In this document: positions 1-9,576 of the stretch, one piece after another
How positions within the stretch are numbered: the stretch's first letter is position 1
Layout of the letters: every line of letters begins with the position of its first letter
Origin: Polyangiaceae bacterium
GTDB taxonomy: Bacteria; Myxococcota_A; Polyangia; Polyangiales; Polyangiaceae
Assembly (NCBI GenBank): GCA_025936045.1
Contig: JAICUB010000025.1
Location: 1 to 64,000, forward strand
Reading direction: 5' to 3'
DNA length: 64,000 nucleotides
Position numbers and translations under genes: made by a program
The notes under the pieces: generated by a model
The model's input: only the letters and a program-made list of their open reading frames with translations
Databases searched by the model: none
What the model was told of the DNA's origin: nothing

Positions 1-1159
1 AGCGGCAGCTCGACACCCGTGAAATAGTGCGAGTGCAGCGGGCGCTCGGCGCCGAGCGCCGGCGCCGCGCGCCCGAACGGCACCGCCCCCGGCCCGCGCG
101 CCTCGAAGTGCGTCCCCGGTGGACAAGCGCGTTCCGGCGCGCTGCTTCCGGCGACGCTCTCCGGATCGGCATGGGTGTCGCCGGCGGCGCAGACGCCCGG
201 GAAGCTCGAGGCGTGACAGTTCTGGCAGGTCGGAGCCGTCAGCCCGCGCGCCTCACGCGCGCGCGCATAGTCGAGCCATTCGCTGTAGGCATTCCGGAGC
301 CGCTTGAAGTGCTCACCGCGCGCGCTCCCGAGCACGTCGGTGCCGAAGAGCCGAACGTCGTGGCAGCTTCCGCAAAATTCGCTCGAGCGCAGGTACGCCC
401 GCTGCTCGGCCGCGAGCGCGCGGTGGGCTCCGCCCGGCACGAGCGACGCCCCCTCGTTCGCGCCGGGCAAGAGCACGTCACGCGTCAGCCCGTAACCCGA
501 GTTCCCGATGCTGAAGCGCTGATCGTGCGCCGTGGGTCGCGCGGAAAAACCGTTGCCCGTGAGAAAGGACGTCCAGGTGGCGTTGCCTTCGTAACCGTCC
601 CCGCGCACGACGGCTTCACGGGCGGGGCCGTGCACCTGATGGCAAAACGTGCAGCCGACGCCGTCGGCTGCGGGCCCGCCCAGGAGCTCGCCGAGCGGCT
701 CGTCGTCACTCGCCCGCGAGCGCGCGTCCCAACTCGGCACGCGCCCGCCGAGGTTCACGCCGGGGGCGTGACAGTTCACGCACCAGCCCTCGCCGCCCGA
801 GCCGGTGATCGGCAAGCCGGTCGTTCGCTCGCGACAGTCGGTACCCGCCTCGCGCCGGCGCAGCACGCCCGCACCCTCGGGGCAGTCATTCGAACGCCCG
901 ACTTGCTCTTCGATCAGGAGCTCGAGTGACTGAAACAGCGGCGAGCGCGAGGCGTGGGCCATGACCGACCGGCGCCATTCCCCGCTTTGGCGCGGGTGAC
1001 AGCTTTCGCAACGCGCGGCGGAGTCCGAGAAGGCGAGCGGAGCAGCGCTCGAAACGGGCTCGGGCCGCGGCGACGCCGGCAAGCGGGCGACCGCGAACGT
1101 GAGCGCGCGCGACGCGAGCACGGCGCCGAAGAGGCCCGCTGCTTCGCGTCGCGCCGCGG

Positions 1160-1163
<4 letters not shown>
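1..1163 (-). CDS. Multihaem c-type cytochrome, partial (3' end beyond window)
   Basis: This reading frame starts at a GTG that overlaps the TGA of the upstream kinase (GTGA) and stays open to the window edge, giving 387 residues of an unfinished protein. Five CxxCH haem-attachment motifs are visible: CESCH (about residue 52), CVNCH (128), CTFCH (171), CGSCH (264) and CQNCH (313). An N-terminal hydrophobic stretch is compatible with export. By family knowledge, CxxCH motifs bind haem c covalently in the periplasm, so an electron-transfer role is likely. No specific substrate can be named. The 4-base overlap ties its translation to the Ser/Thr kinase gene at 1160-2287. The haem motifs make the reading frame secure. 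The start is inferred from the overlap. Confidence 0.85.
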
Positions 1164-2287
<1,124 letters not shown>

Positions 2288-2445
2288 GGCGCTCCTTCTA
2301 CGAACGAGACCCGAAAAGGCTCTGCACCAAGGGAACGCCGCTCGGGCGCGGCCCTTTCAGTCGGGTACCGTTTTGCGCCACTCGGCGCGCGGGCCGGTGC
2401 TGGATTTAGCGGCATCGCGACTTCCGCGAGGCAGGGCCGCGCGTT
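2288..2445. promoter_or_regulatory. Divergent intergenic region between kinase and membrane protein genes
   Basis: This 158-base gap separates a minus-strand kinase gene from a plus-strand membrane protein gene, so it must carry promoters for both directions. I see no convincing -35/-10 pair or operator. Confidence 0.45.
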
Positions 2446-3237
2446 ATGAATTCCGGGGACATGCCCGACGAGTTTCCGACCTTCGACGTGGTCGCGCTGA
2501 TTGGCGTCGTGGCGGCGTTCGTCGGAATGCTCCAACTCAGGCGCGGGCTCGGTGAGATCCCGAGCCTTTCGGCGAAGGTGCAGGCGGCGCTCCGCAAGGG
2601 AAACCTCGCCGAGGCGCGCGCGCTTTGCGGCAATGCCGAGGGCGCGGCGTTCGCGCGCATCGGACTCGCGCTGCTCGACGCGCTCGGGCGCGAACCGCGG
2701 CCGAGCCCCGCGGCGCTCCGAACCGTGCTCGCCTCCGCCCGCCGCCGAGCGAACGCAGCGGTTCAGCGTGGCCGCGCGCGCGATCTCGTCGTGGCGGCCG
2801 TGCTGATCGGCGCGGGCGCGTACGCGATTCGAGCGTCACTCGGCGTCGGCAACGCGTTCTACGCGATGATCGCGGCGGCGCTCGTCGTGACCGCGCTCGG
2901 TCCGATGCTGCGCCGGTCCATGCTCGTCAAGCTCGTGAGCGCGAGCGACGACCTGCTCGCCGCGGCCATCGACTACCTCGCGCACGCGGCGGCGCCCGAC
3001 GCGGGTTGCCCCGAGTGCCGCTCGCTCGACGCCGCCCGCATCGGCGCGCCGGCCCTCGACGGCTTACGCGACCTCGGGCTCACCGAGCTCACGATTTGTA
3101 AAAATTGCGGTTTCGTCCGGGGTCGGGTCGAGCGCCCCGAGGCGATTTTCGAAGACGACGCGCGCGGCGTCCACCTCACCCCCATCGCGCCGCCCCTCGA
3201 GTCGAGCGCGGAGCCTGAAAGCGAGCACCAAGGATGA
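2446..3237 (+). CDS. Membrane protein with C-terminal CxxC pairs (zinc-ribbon-like)
   Basis: 263 residues, no named family recognised with confidence. A transmembrane helix near 13-32 is followed by an amphipathic segment (about 38-78) whose pattern of short helices and ALRKGNLAEARALC recalls ExbB/TolQ/MotA cytoplasmic regions. Two more hydrophobic helices lie near 112-150. The C-terminal third carries CPEC and CKNC about 38 residues apart, a spacing suggestive of a metal-binding ribbon. A second in-frame ATG lies 15 bases downstream. The stop overlaps the ferritin-like gene start by 4 bases (ATGA), so the two are probably co-translated. The metal-binding and ExbB resemblance are inferences. 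Confidence 0.72.
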   Translation: MNSGDMPDEFPTFDVVALIGVVAAFVGMLQLRRGLGEIPSLSAKVQAALRKGNLAEARALCGNAEGAAFARIGLALLDALGREPRPSPAALRTVLASARRRANAAVQRGRARDLVVAAVLIGAGAYAIRASLGVGNAFYAMIAAALVVTALGPMLRRSMLVKLVSASDDLLAAAIDYLAHAAAPDAGCPECRSLDAARIGAPALDGLRDLGLTELTICKNCGFVRGRVERPEAIFEDDARGVHLTPIAPPLESSAEPESEHQG

Positions 3238-4112
3238 GCGTCGAGCTCGAGCCGCCGGGCGCGCGCGATAGCACGTGGTGGCTCACGGTCCTGCGCCGCC
3301 GAGCGCTCAAGATGGCTCGGGAGCCCACGGCCGCGGAGCTCCCCCCGCCGCGGTTCACCGACGAAACGGAGCGCCGCGCGGCCGTCGCGTTCTTCAACGC
3401 GGCATTTCGGGCGGAAGAATCCGGGCTGCGCCAAGCGCACGAGCTCGCGCACGAGGCCGGCACTTGGGATCCGGCGCTCGGCGAGATGCTGCGTCTCTAC
3501 GGGAACGAGGAGGGCTGGCACCGCGAGCTGCTCGAGGAGTTCCTCGCCCGTATCGGCGGGGGCGTCACCCCCATGGGCCGCGTGACGCGCGCGCTCTACC
3601 GCGCCTACGCCTGCGCCGAGCGCATGGAAACGATCGTCCTCACGAACCTGATGTTCGAGACGATCGGAGCGACCACGTACCGCATGGCGCTCCGCAACGT
3701 GCGCGAACCGGCCGTGCGGCGCATGCTGACGATCCTCACGCGCGACGAGTCGTTCCACGTGCCGCTCAACGTGCACTTCCTGCGCGCAGTGCTCGCTCGG
3801 CGGCCGAACGCGCTCGGCCGGGCGCGCCTCGTCTACCGGCTGGCGTTCGTCGGCCTCGTGCTCTTGCCGCTCGCGAGCCGGCCCAAAGCCCGCGCGTTCG
3901 ACCGCATCGGCACGCGCGAGCTTGCACGAGCGTACGCCCGCGAGCTCGCGGGCTTGTTCGACGATCACCCCGAGCTCGGCTTCACGCCGCCGTGGCTCGT
4001 GTTGAAGCTCCTCGGCGTGAAAGAGGCGCGTACGAGCGGGCAAAGTCCGACGAGCCTCGCCGCCGCGGAGCGCGCCGCCGAACGCGAGCACGTCGTCGTG
4101 GAAGAGGCGTGA
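3234..4112 (+). CDS. Ferritin-like di-iron domain protein
   Basis: 292 residues, mostly helical. Four metal-ligand signatures of a ferritin-like di-iron bundle are present in order: Glu near 62 (AEES), ExxH at 93-96 (EGWH), Glu at about 142 (MFETIG) and ExxH at 172-175 (ESFH). This E, ExxH, E, ExxH layout is typical of di-iron oxidases/oxygenases (AurF-like, acyl-ACP desaturase-like) and rubrerythrin relatives. A hydrophobic stretch at about 198-212 could touch the membrane. It is coupled by a 4-base overlap to the upstream CxxC membrane protein, so the pair may handle iron, redox or a membrane substrate. The reaction is unknown. Confidence 0.82.
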   Translation: MSVELEPPGARDSTWWLTVLRRRALKMAREPTAAELPPPRFTDETERRAAVAFFNAAFRAEESGLRQAHELAHEAGTWDPALGEMLRLYGNEEGWHRELLEEFLARIGGGVTPMGRVTRALYRAYACAERMETIVLTNLMFETIGATTYRMALRNVREPAVRRMLTILTRDESFHVPLNVHFLRAVLARRPNALGRARLVYRLAFVGLVLLPLASRPKARAFDRIGTRELARAYARELAGLFDDHPELGFTPPWLVLKLLGVKEARTSGQSPTSLAAAERAAEREHVVVEEA

Positions 4113-4136
4113 GCCGCCGCGGCCGGGGCGCGGCGC

Positions 4137-4568
4137 TCAATCGCAGCCGGTCGACGAGAAAACACCGCGCAAACGCACGTCGAGCACCTCGATCCGCTCG
4201 GAATCGCTGCTCACGCCGTAGGGGCCGGCTCCGCCGAGCGTCTCCCACGCGGTATGTCCGTCCCGTCTGACCAACGCCGACACTTCGTAACTCTCGAAGC
4301 CACCTTGCTCGCCGCTGATGTCGAAGGAGACGCTGCCCGCACCCGGCCCGAGCACGAAGCCGCAAGAGTCGCTCGTGATGCCGGTCGTGCGAACGGCGTT
4401 GCCTGCGAGCGTGTATTCGTCGGCCGCGCAGAGCTCGTCCAAGTAGCGTGGTGAGGTGACGCCGACCGAGGCTTCATCCAGGTTACCGAGGCACGCCGTG
4501 GCCGCCAGGACCGCGACGAGCGCCCAGCGCTTGAACGAGCGCGCGGGCCGCACGCCGTCAGCGGACAT
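4137..4568 (-). CDS. Small putative lipoprotein
   Basis: About 143 residues with a basic N-terminus, a hydrophobic segment and a lipobox-like LAATAC, so probably a lipid-anchored envelope protein. The remainder is a small mostly beta-strand domain with four further cysteines (near residues 50, 70 and the C-terminus). No family recognised. Starts at 4580 (ATG), 4568 (ATG) and 4553 (GTG, just after the upstream stop) are all possible. I prefer 4568 because a GGGGG run precedes it. It is third in a minus-strand run with the DUF4337-like and outer-membrane-like genes. Confidence 0.7.
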   Translation of the reverse strand: MSADGVRPARSFKRWALVAVLAATACLGNLDEASVGVTSPRYLDELCAADEYTLAGNAVRTTGITSDSCGFVLGPGAGSVSFDISGEQGGFESYEVSALVRRDGHTAWETLGGAGPYGVSSDSERIEVLDVRLRGVFSSTGCD

Positions 4569-5217
4569 CGGCCCCCGCAATCAACGAGATGAAAAAGGAC
4601 CCGAGATCGTTGTGGCCCCCGAGTTGTCCCGGCGGCGGCAACGGCAAGAAATAGGCGCCGAGCGTGACCCCCACGTGGCCGTGCGGCGCAAAGAGCTCGA
4701 CCTCGCCGCCGAAGAGGGGCCCCGCCTTCCAGGGCGCGCTCCCATGGATCCCGACGCCGCCCCACCCGGGCCCGACGAACGGAACGAGCGTGAGCGTCGC
4801 CACCTCGTTCGTTCCAACGTCGAACACGATCGGCAGCTCGGCCGCGACCGCCCCGAATTGCTCGGAGTAGGTCGGAGCTTGGGTGATCGGCCTCGCGTCG
4901 GACTCCCCCACGGCGGCGCCCGCGGAGCGCCAGCCGTAGATGCCGCGCAGTCCCACCCCGACTCGCTCCGACAACATGCGTGCGAACGCCCCCGTCACGT
5001 GGAAGCGCGGACCGCCGAAGCTCTCCTCCGAAACCAGCTGCTCCTGTTCGCTCTGCACGGGGAAACCGAAGCCGAAGCCGGCGCGCACGAGCCACGTGCG
5101 CGTGAGCTTTACGTCGTCGGCGGGCACGTCCGAACCCGCGGCGCACGCGCGTCCGTTCCAGGCAAGGATAGAGCCCGCAGCGACGCACGGCAAAAGCACG
5201 CGCACCGCCGCGCTCAC
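4558..5217 (-). CDS. Outer-membrane beta-barrel-like protein
   Basis: 219 residues from a GTG overlapping the upstream TGA (GTGA at 5214-5217). The frame is open far upstream, but that part is the shadow of the upstream gene. After a signal peptide ending near ACAAG, the protein shows alternating aromatic/hydrophobic strands and glycines with C-terminal strands of barrel type, ending in SLIAGADVR. No named family recognised. It is co-directional and translationally coupled with the DUF4337-like gene, which suggests co-production of envelope proteins. Confidence 0.75.
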   Translation of the reverse strand: MSAAVRVLLPCVAAGSILAWNGRACAAGSDVPADDVKLTRTWLVRAGFGFGFPVQSEQEQLVSEESFGGPRFHVTGAFARMLSERVGVGLRGIYGWRSAGAAVGESDARPITQAPTYSEQFGAVAAELPIVFDVGTNEVATLTLVPFVGPGWGGVGIHGSAPWKAGPLFGGEVELFAPHGHVGVTLGAYFLPLPPPGQLGGHNDLGSFFISLIAGADVR

Positions 5218-6059
5218 TTCTTTTGCACCGATACGGCCGGAATCGGAGCTCCGGTCGCGGAGGCTGCGGGAGCCGGGCCGTTCTCTTCCTCTTCGTCGTC
5301 GTGCTCGAGCTGTTGCACGTTCTTGCTCGCATCTTCGATCTTTTTGTCGGCGATCGAAAGCGCGTGCGCCGTGCGCACGTACGTGACGGTGAGTGCGCTC
5401 GTGCAGACCACCGCGAGCACGATCGAGACGGACCACACCTTGCGACTGCCGAGCAAGAGCGCGATCGATGCGATGACGATGCCGATTTCGGCGGCGAGCT
5501 GCGCCCACTCGTAGCGCTCCGCGGCCTCTTGATGCGCCTCGATGCTGAGGTCGTAGGCGTCCGCGTCCTCTTTCGCTTCGTGCATGTCGCGCTCGAACTC
5601 CCGCGACATCTTGCGAAAGCGCGTGAGCTCGGTCGGGTCGGGCGTCAAGAGATCGGCCATGTCCTCCGTCGCGGAGGCGATGAGATCTTTGAGCTCGGCG
5701 GTGTCTTCGTCGTCCTTCACGCCGGAAGAACGACGCTTGGCTCGCAGCGTGTCCTCTACTTTCGCGACCTCGTCCTTTTTCGGCGAGATGCTCTTCAAGA
5801 GCTCGAAGTCCGCTTCGAGCACGCGAAATTTGGTTGTTTCGGCCTGATAAAGGCCCCACTTGCTCGATTGGAGCACCATGGATTTGATGAGCTCGGTGCG
5901 CTGCGAGCCGACCATGGCCGCCGAGAAAGCGAGCAACACGCCGAGCAACGCCATCGTGATGCCGATCTGCTTGCTCGGGGCACCCCCGTGACCGTCGCCT
6001 GGATGTTGGGAGCTATGGTGTGCGTGCTCAATCTTTTCGGCGAGCTCGTGCAAACTCAT
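5214..6059 (-). CDS. DUF4337-like membrane protein
   Basis: 281 residues. A His-rich cytoplasmic N-terminus precedes a transmembrane helix near 33-50, then a long charged helical/coiled-coil region of about 130 residues, then two close transmembrane helices near 188-225 and a Glu/Asp-rich tail. The architecture and motifs (a QxE run after TM1, the SKWGLYQAETTKF segment, EAHQEAAERYEWAQ before TM2) match DUF4337 proteins, whose function is unknown. It heads a minus-strand operon with two envelope proteins. Confidence 0.8.
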   Translation of the reverse strand: MSLHELAEKIEHAHHSSQHPGDGHGGAPSKQIGITMALLGVLLAFSAAMVGSQRTELIKSMVLQSSKWGLYQAETTKFRVLEADFELLKSISPKKDEVAKVEDTLRAKRRSSGVKDDEDTAELKDLIASATEDMADLLTPDPTELTRFRKMSREFERDMHEAKEDADAYDLSIEAHQEAAERYEWAQLAAEIGIVIASIALLLGSRKVWSVSIVLAVVCTSALTVTYVRTAHALSIADKKIEDASKNVQQLEHDDEEEENGPAPAASATGAPIPAVSVQKK

Positions 6060-6236
6060 TGAACCCTCGTCCTCGTGCGCATCCTACCTGGGGCAGAATG
6101 GACGCAGACCGAAAGTTATTTTCAGACGAGCGCGGAAGCTCAGCCGCGACAATTTTGGCAGGCCGTGTCGATTGGGCCCCATGATGCTCGCGTCGTTGCG
6201 CCGGGCGATGGCACCGAACTTGCGACGGATTTCGGC
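6060..6236. promoter_or_regulatory. Divergent intergenic region
   Basis: This 177-base gap lies between the divergent DUF4337-like gene and a Gly-rich lipoprotein gene. It includes a locally AT-rich stretch (AAAGTTATTTTCAG near 6111-6124) that stands out in this GC-rich context and could host a promoter. No precise site is assigned. Confidence 0.4.
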
Positions 6237-6665
6237 ATGACCCGCATGGCCTCTCGACCGCTGCTTGCCCTCGCGGTGGTCTCGTTCGCGTGTGCCGTCG
6301 GCAGCGGTTGCTCGTCGAGCGATGACGACAGCGCGCCCTGCAAAGACTGCGTGTACCCCGCCAGCGGCGGCTCGTCCCCGTCGCCCGTTCCTACCGATCA
6401 GCAGGTCGGGAGCGGACAGCAAGCGCCGCCCAGCGGAAATAGCGGCGGCGACAACGGAAACGGCGGGAGCACAGCGACGGGTGGCGCCGGAGGCACCGGC
6501 GGAACCGTAGGCGGCGCATTCGGAGGTACGGGCGGCACTGATTCCTTCACCGCCGGCGGCACGCTCGGGTTCGGCGGCAACGGCGGCACGGTCTCGACCG
6601 GCGGCACCGTCGGCAACACCCTCACCGGCGGCACCACCGGCAGCGGCGCCACCGGCGGCATCTGA
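6237..6665 (+). CDS. Gly/Thr-rich lipoprotein
   Basis: 142 residues from ATG 6237, with a second ATG at 6246. A basic start and hydrophobic helix end at a lipobox (VGSGC), followed by SSSDDD. A short CKDC pair comes next, and everything after is a low-complexity Gly/Thr/Ser repeat of GGTGG type to the end. No globular domain remains, so it resembles the stalk region of other Polyangia surface lipoproteins without a head. The frame is open 54 codons further upstream, but the lipobox spacing favours 6237. Confidence 0.75.
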   Translation: MTRMASRPLLALAVVSFACAVGSGCSSSDDDSAPCKDCVYPASGGSSPSPVPTDQQVGSGQQAPPSGNSGGDNGNGGSTATGGAGGTGGTVGGAFGGTGGTDSFTAGGTLGFGGNGGTVSTGGTVGNTLTGGTTGSGATGGI

Positions 6666-7694
6666 TCAGAAAGCGCCGCGCACGCCGAGCGTCACGTCGT
6701 GCGGACCGACGGAAACGTCCGGAAGCATGCTCAGGCCGCGCTCGCTGCGAAACTTCGGGAGCGGTCGCTCGCGAACGCGCCTCACCTCGGGCACGAACGA
6801 CGCTTCGGCTTCGACGATGCCGAGCGCGGTCACGGCGAGGAGCGCGTACGTGCTCAGCGCAAGCGTGAGATGCCAGTTGTGGAGTCGGGGGTTCACGCGC
6901 GTGGACGGCTGCTCCCTGCGCGCCGCGAAGCTCGCAGCTTGCATGTTCAGATGGCTGAACACGCCGAGCGACGTGAGCGCCGTCCCGGCGAGGGCCGTCT
7001 CCGCGGCGAGAAACGTCCAACCGAGCGGCTTGTTGCCGTTCTGAAATTGGCCGACACCGAAGGGAAGGAGCGCGACGGCGCGGCTGTTCTTGCGCACGAC
7101 CACTTCTTGCCGCGCGACGCGCTCGAGTCTGAGGAAATACTCCCACTGCTCGTTGTCGCGCTTCTGTTTGGCGGCCGCTTCTTGCCGCGCGCGTTCGATG
7201 GCTTTCTGCTCACTCGCCCGGAGCTCGCCGAAGAGCTGCTCGCGCACCTTGAGGAAACGATCCACGACGCGCGCGGGAAAGATCAAGCTGTCGGGCGGCC
7301 GCATCTGTGGATTCTTGCGAATCGCGGCGCGCAGCGGCTCGTCCGCCTGCTCGTCTTTGCCGAGGCCCATGAGACAGGTCGCGTCATAGATGCGGGCGGT
7401 CTCGATGATGGCGGGTTGGACGAGCGGGTGCGGGCTCTTCGGGTCGAGCAGGTGCGCAAGGCGCGCGGCGCATTCTTCGTACTTGGCGGCGTCGACCAGG
7501 CCGACGATGCGCGCGAGCTCCGCATCGTCGCTCAGCCGCTCTTGCTCGACCGGGGCATGGTCGGCGGACGCTGCGGTCGCGAGCGGTGCGGAGCCGGCCG
7601 GCCCGGCGCTCTCGTCGGCGGCCGCGGGGAAGACGAAGCAGAACGTCCCGGCGAAGGTCGCCACCATGACCGACCGAAGAAGTGACGACTGCAT
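6666..7694 (-). CDS. Exported TPR-like/membrane protein of unknown function
   Basis: 342 residues. The N-terminal signal peptide is cleavable (FVFPAAADE). A helical region at about 50-130 resembles tetratricopeptide-type pairs (a DAAKYEECAARLAHLL segment), and a charged helix lies at about 150-190. The C-terminal half carries two transmembrane segments (near 222-240 and 268-288) following a GVGQFQNGNKPLGW segment like that of DUF5683-type proteins common in Myxococcota. It sits immediately downstream of, and in the same direction as, a Ser/Thr kinase gene, with about 20 bases between them. Confidence 0.75.
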   Translation of the reverse strand: MQSSLLRSVMVATFAGTFCFVFPAAADESAGPAGSAPLATAASADHAPVEQERLSDDAELARIVGLVDAAKYEECAARLAHLLDPKSPHPLVQPAIIETARIYDATCLMGLGKDEQADEPLRAAIRKNPQMRPPDSLIFPARVVDRFLKVREQLFGELRASEQKAIERARQEAAAKQKRDNEQWEYFLRLERVARQEVVVRKNSRAVALLPFGVGQFQNGNKPLGWTFLAAETALAGTALTSLGVFSHLNMQAASFAARREQPSTRVNPRLHNWHLTLALSTYALLAVTALGIVEAEASFVPEVRRVRERPLPKFRSERGLSMLPDVSVGPHDVTLGVRGAF

Positions 7695-7715
7695 GCGGGA
7701 GCCCCGGCGGAGATA

Positions 7716-9566
7716 TCAAGGGCCGGGGGGGACGCTCGAGACTCGACCGGGGCTGAGGGTCACGTCAAATGCTTTTACCGGCAGCCCGCTGCCTTCGGGG
7801 GGAATCATGGTGCAGCTGCCCCGCCGAACGGCGGTCGTCATGCCGAACGAATGGTGACTCGGGACGTCGAATTCACCGAGCTCGGCACAGCTAGCCCGCG
7901 AGCCGGGCGAGCCGTGAAACTCGAGGGTCGCGTCCTTGAAGGCGATCCGGCCGCGCACCTTCTGTAAGTCGTCCGGACCGGCCGGCGCGTGGATTTGGAC
8001 GGTGACGCGGTCTCCGGCTTCACAGCACTCCGTGTTCGGAGGGACGAACTCGAACACATGGGTACCGACGGGGATCTGCTGCGTGCCGAACCAATCCGGC
8101 AGCTCGCTGCCGTCCATCCGCACCGTGGCGTTCGCGGGGCCGTCCACCGCGATACGCACCGGCGCCAGGGCGGGCGGCTCGGGAGCGGCGGACGCGCTGT
8201 GACTGGGAGGGAGCGCGGCCGGGTGCATCGAAGGCTTGCGCGGCACGGGGCGCGGCTTGTCGTCGGGCTCCGCGAGGCCGGCAGCGGAGCTTACCGGTGC
8301 CGCGCTGTGCGCGGGCGTCGTGTTCGCGACGCTCGGAGCGGGCTTCTCCTCCGGGGGACGAGCGCGGGTCGCCGGCTCGAGTCGTGAAAGGCCGAAGGCG
8401 ATCCCGCCGAGCAGCATGCTCGCACCGAGTGCGGCCGAGGCGAGCCGCAGGTTTCGGCGCAGACGCTCCGCGCGACCGAGGCTCGTGACCTCGGCGAGCA
8501 GGGAGGCGTCCTCCGGGCGGAGCGCGAGGGCGCGGTTCAAATCCGCCGCGGAAGCGGGAATGTCCTTCTTCGCGCGCGCGGCGGAAGCGAGCGACACCAG
8601 GCGCTCGACGAGGCGCGGTTCGTAGGCGGCGCGGTACGCCTTGGCGTCGAGCAAAAACGCGCGCAGCTCGCCGCGCAGATCGACGAAGCCAAGCCGCGTG
8701 AGCTCCGTGCGCAAGGCGCGCGCGAACTCATCGGCCGAGGCGAAGCGCCCGCTCGGCTCGTGCTCGAGCGCCTTGCCGACGACGGCGCCGAAGTTGCGAC
8801 CGACCGCGGGGCGCGCCTTCTCGGCGGGGGTGAACGCCCCGTCGAGCACCCGGCGCAACACTTGAGCCGGGTTCTTACCGTCGAACGGCAGGCGCCCGAC
8901 CATGGCCTCGTAAAGCATGACGCCGAGCCCGAAGACGTCGGAGCGCGCGTTCACGTCCCCACCCTCGATTTGTTCGGGCGCCATGTGCGCGGGCGAGCCG
9001 AGCACTTGGCCGGTGGAGGTGACGCCCTGCGCGTCGAGCAGCTTGGCGATGCCGAAATCGGTGATTTTTACGAGAGTTTCGTCGGGGTTGCTCGCACGCA
9101 GATCGGGCGTGAGGGCGTGCGGTGTCGCGATGAGCACGTTCTCGGGCTTCACGTCGCGGTGAATCACGCCGAACTGGTGCGCGTGGTCGAGCGCGCCCGC
9201 CACTTCCAAGGCGATGATCGCCGCGATCTCCGGGGGAAGCCGCTCGTGCTCGGTCAGTAACGCGCGGAGAGTGGTGCCGCGCACCAACTCAACCACCAAA
9301 TAGCGCTCGGGCTCCGTGTCGTCGGAGACGTCGTAGACCTCGACGATGTTCGGGTGCTTGAGCTTCGCGACGGCGCGCGCCTCACTCGCGAAGCGAGCCG
9401 CTACCTCCGTGTTCTCACGCAGGTGACGGTGGATGATCTTCAGGGCTACGTCGCGCCCGAGCCGCTTGTCGCGCGCGAGGTAGACGGTAGCCATGCCACC
9501 GTGGCCGATCTCCTCGCGAATCTCGAACTTCGCGAGGTCGGGTTTGAATTCCGCCGTCGCGATCAC
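7716..9566 (-). CDS. Transmembrane serine/threonine protein kinase with extracytoplasmic C-terminal domain
   Basis: 616 residues from GTG 9566, which lies 10 bases after the pyruvate kinase stop. An ATG at 9635 would overlap that gene by 59 bases and add residues before the conserved kinase start. A complete Hanks kinase is visible: glycine loop GHGGMATV, ALKII lysine, HRDVKPEN, DFG and HMAPEQ. A helical region with a TPR-like segment follows (ASAADLNRALALRPEDASL), then one transmembrane helix near residue 395, a Pro/Ala/Ser linker, and a roughly 150-residue extracytoplasmic domain that starts with a PEGA-like segment (VDGPANATVRMDGSELP) and contains cysteines. Placement behind pyruvate kinase may be only positional. 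Confidence 0.9.
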   Translation of the reverse strand: MIATAEFKPDLAKFEIREEIGHGGMATVYLARDKRLGRDVALKIIHRHLRENTEVAARFASEARAVAKLKHPNIVEVYDVSDDTEPERYLVVELVRGTTLRALLTEHERLPPEIAAIIALEVAGALDHAHQFGVIHRDVKPENVLIATPHALTPDLRASNPDETLVKITDFGIAKLLDAQGVTSTGQVLGSPAHMAPEQIEGGDVNARSDVFGLGVMLYEAMVGRLPFDGKNPAQVLRRVLDGAFTPAEKARPAVGRNFGAVVGKALEHEPSGRFASADEFARALRTELTRLGFVDLRGELRAFLLDAKAYRAAYEPRLVERLVSLASAARAKKDIPASAADLNRALALRPEDASLLAEVTSLGRAERLRRNLRLASAALGASMLLGGIAFGLSRLEPATRARPPEEKPAPSVANTTPAHSAAPVSSAAGLAEPDDKPRPVPRKPSMHPAALPPSHSASAAPEPPALAPVRIAVDGPANATVRMDGSELPDWFGTQQIPVGTHVFEFVPPNTECCEAGDRVTVQIHAPAGPDDLQKVRGRIAFKDATLEFHGSPGSRASCAELGEFDVPSHHSFGMTTAVRRGSCTMIPPEGSGLPVKAFDVTLSPGRVSSVPPGP

Positions 9567-9576
9567 CCGGAGCCTC

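Noticed and set aside
27..929. Long plus-strand open frame of 300 codons
   Set aside because: It is the antisense shadow of the multihaem cytochrome. The minus strand has five CxxCH motifs, and the plus frame is Arg/Ala/Pro-rich without conserved sequence.
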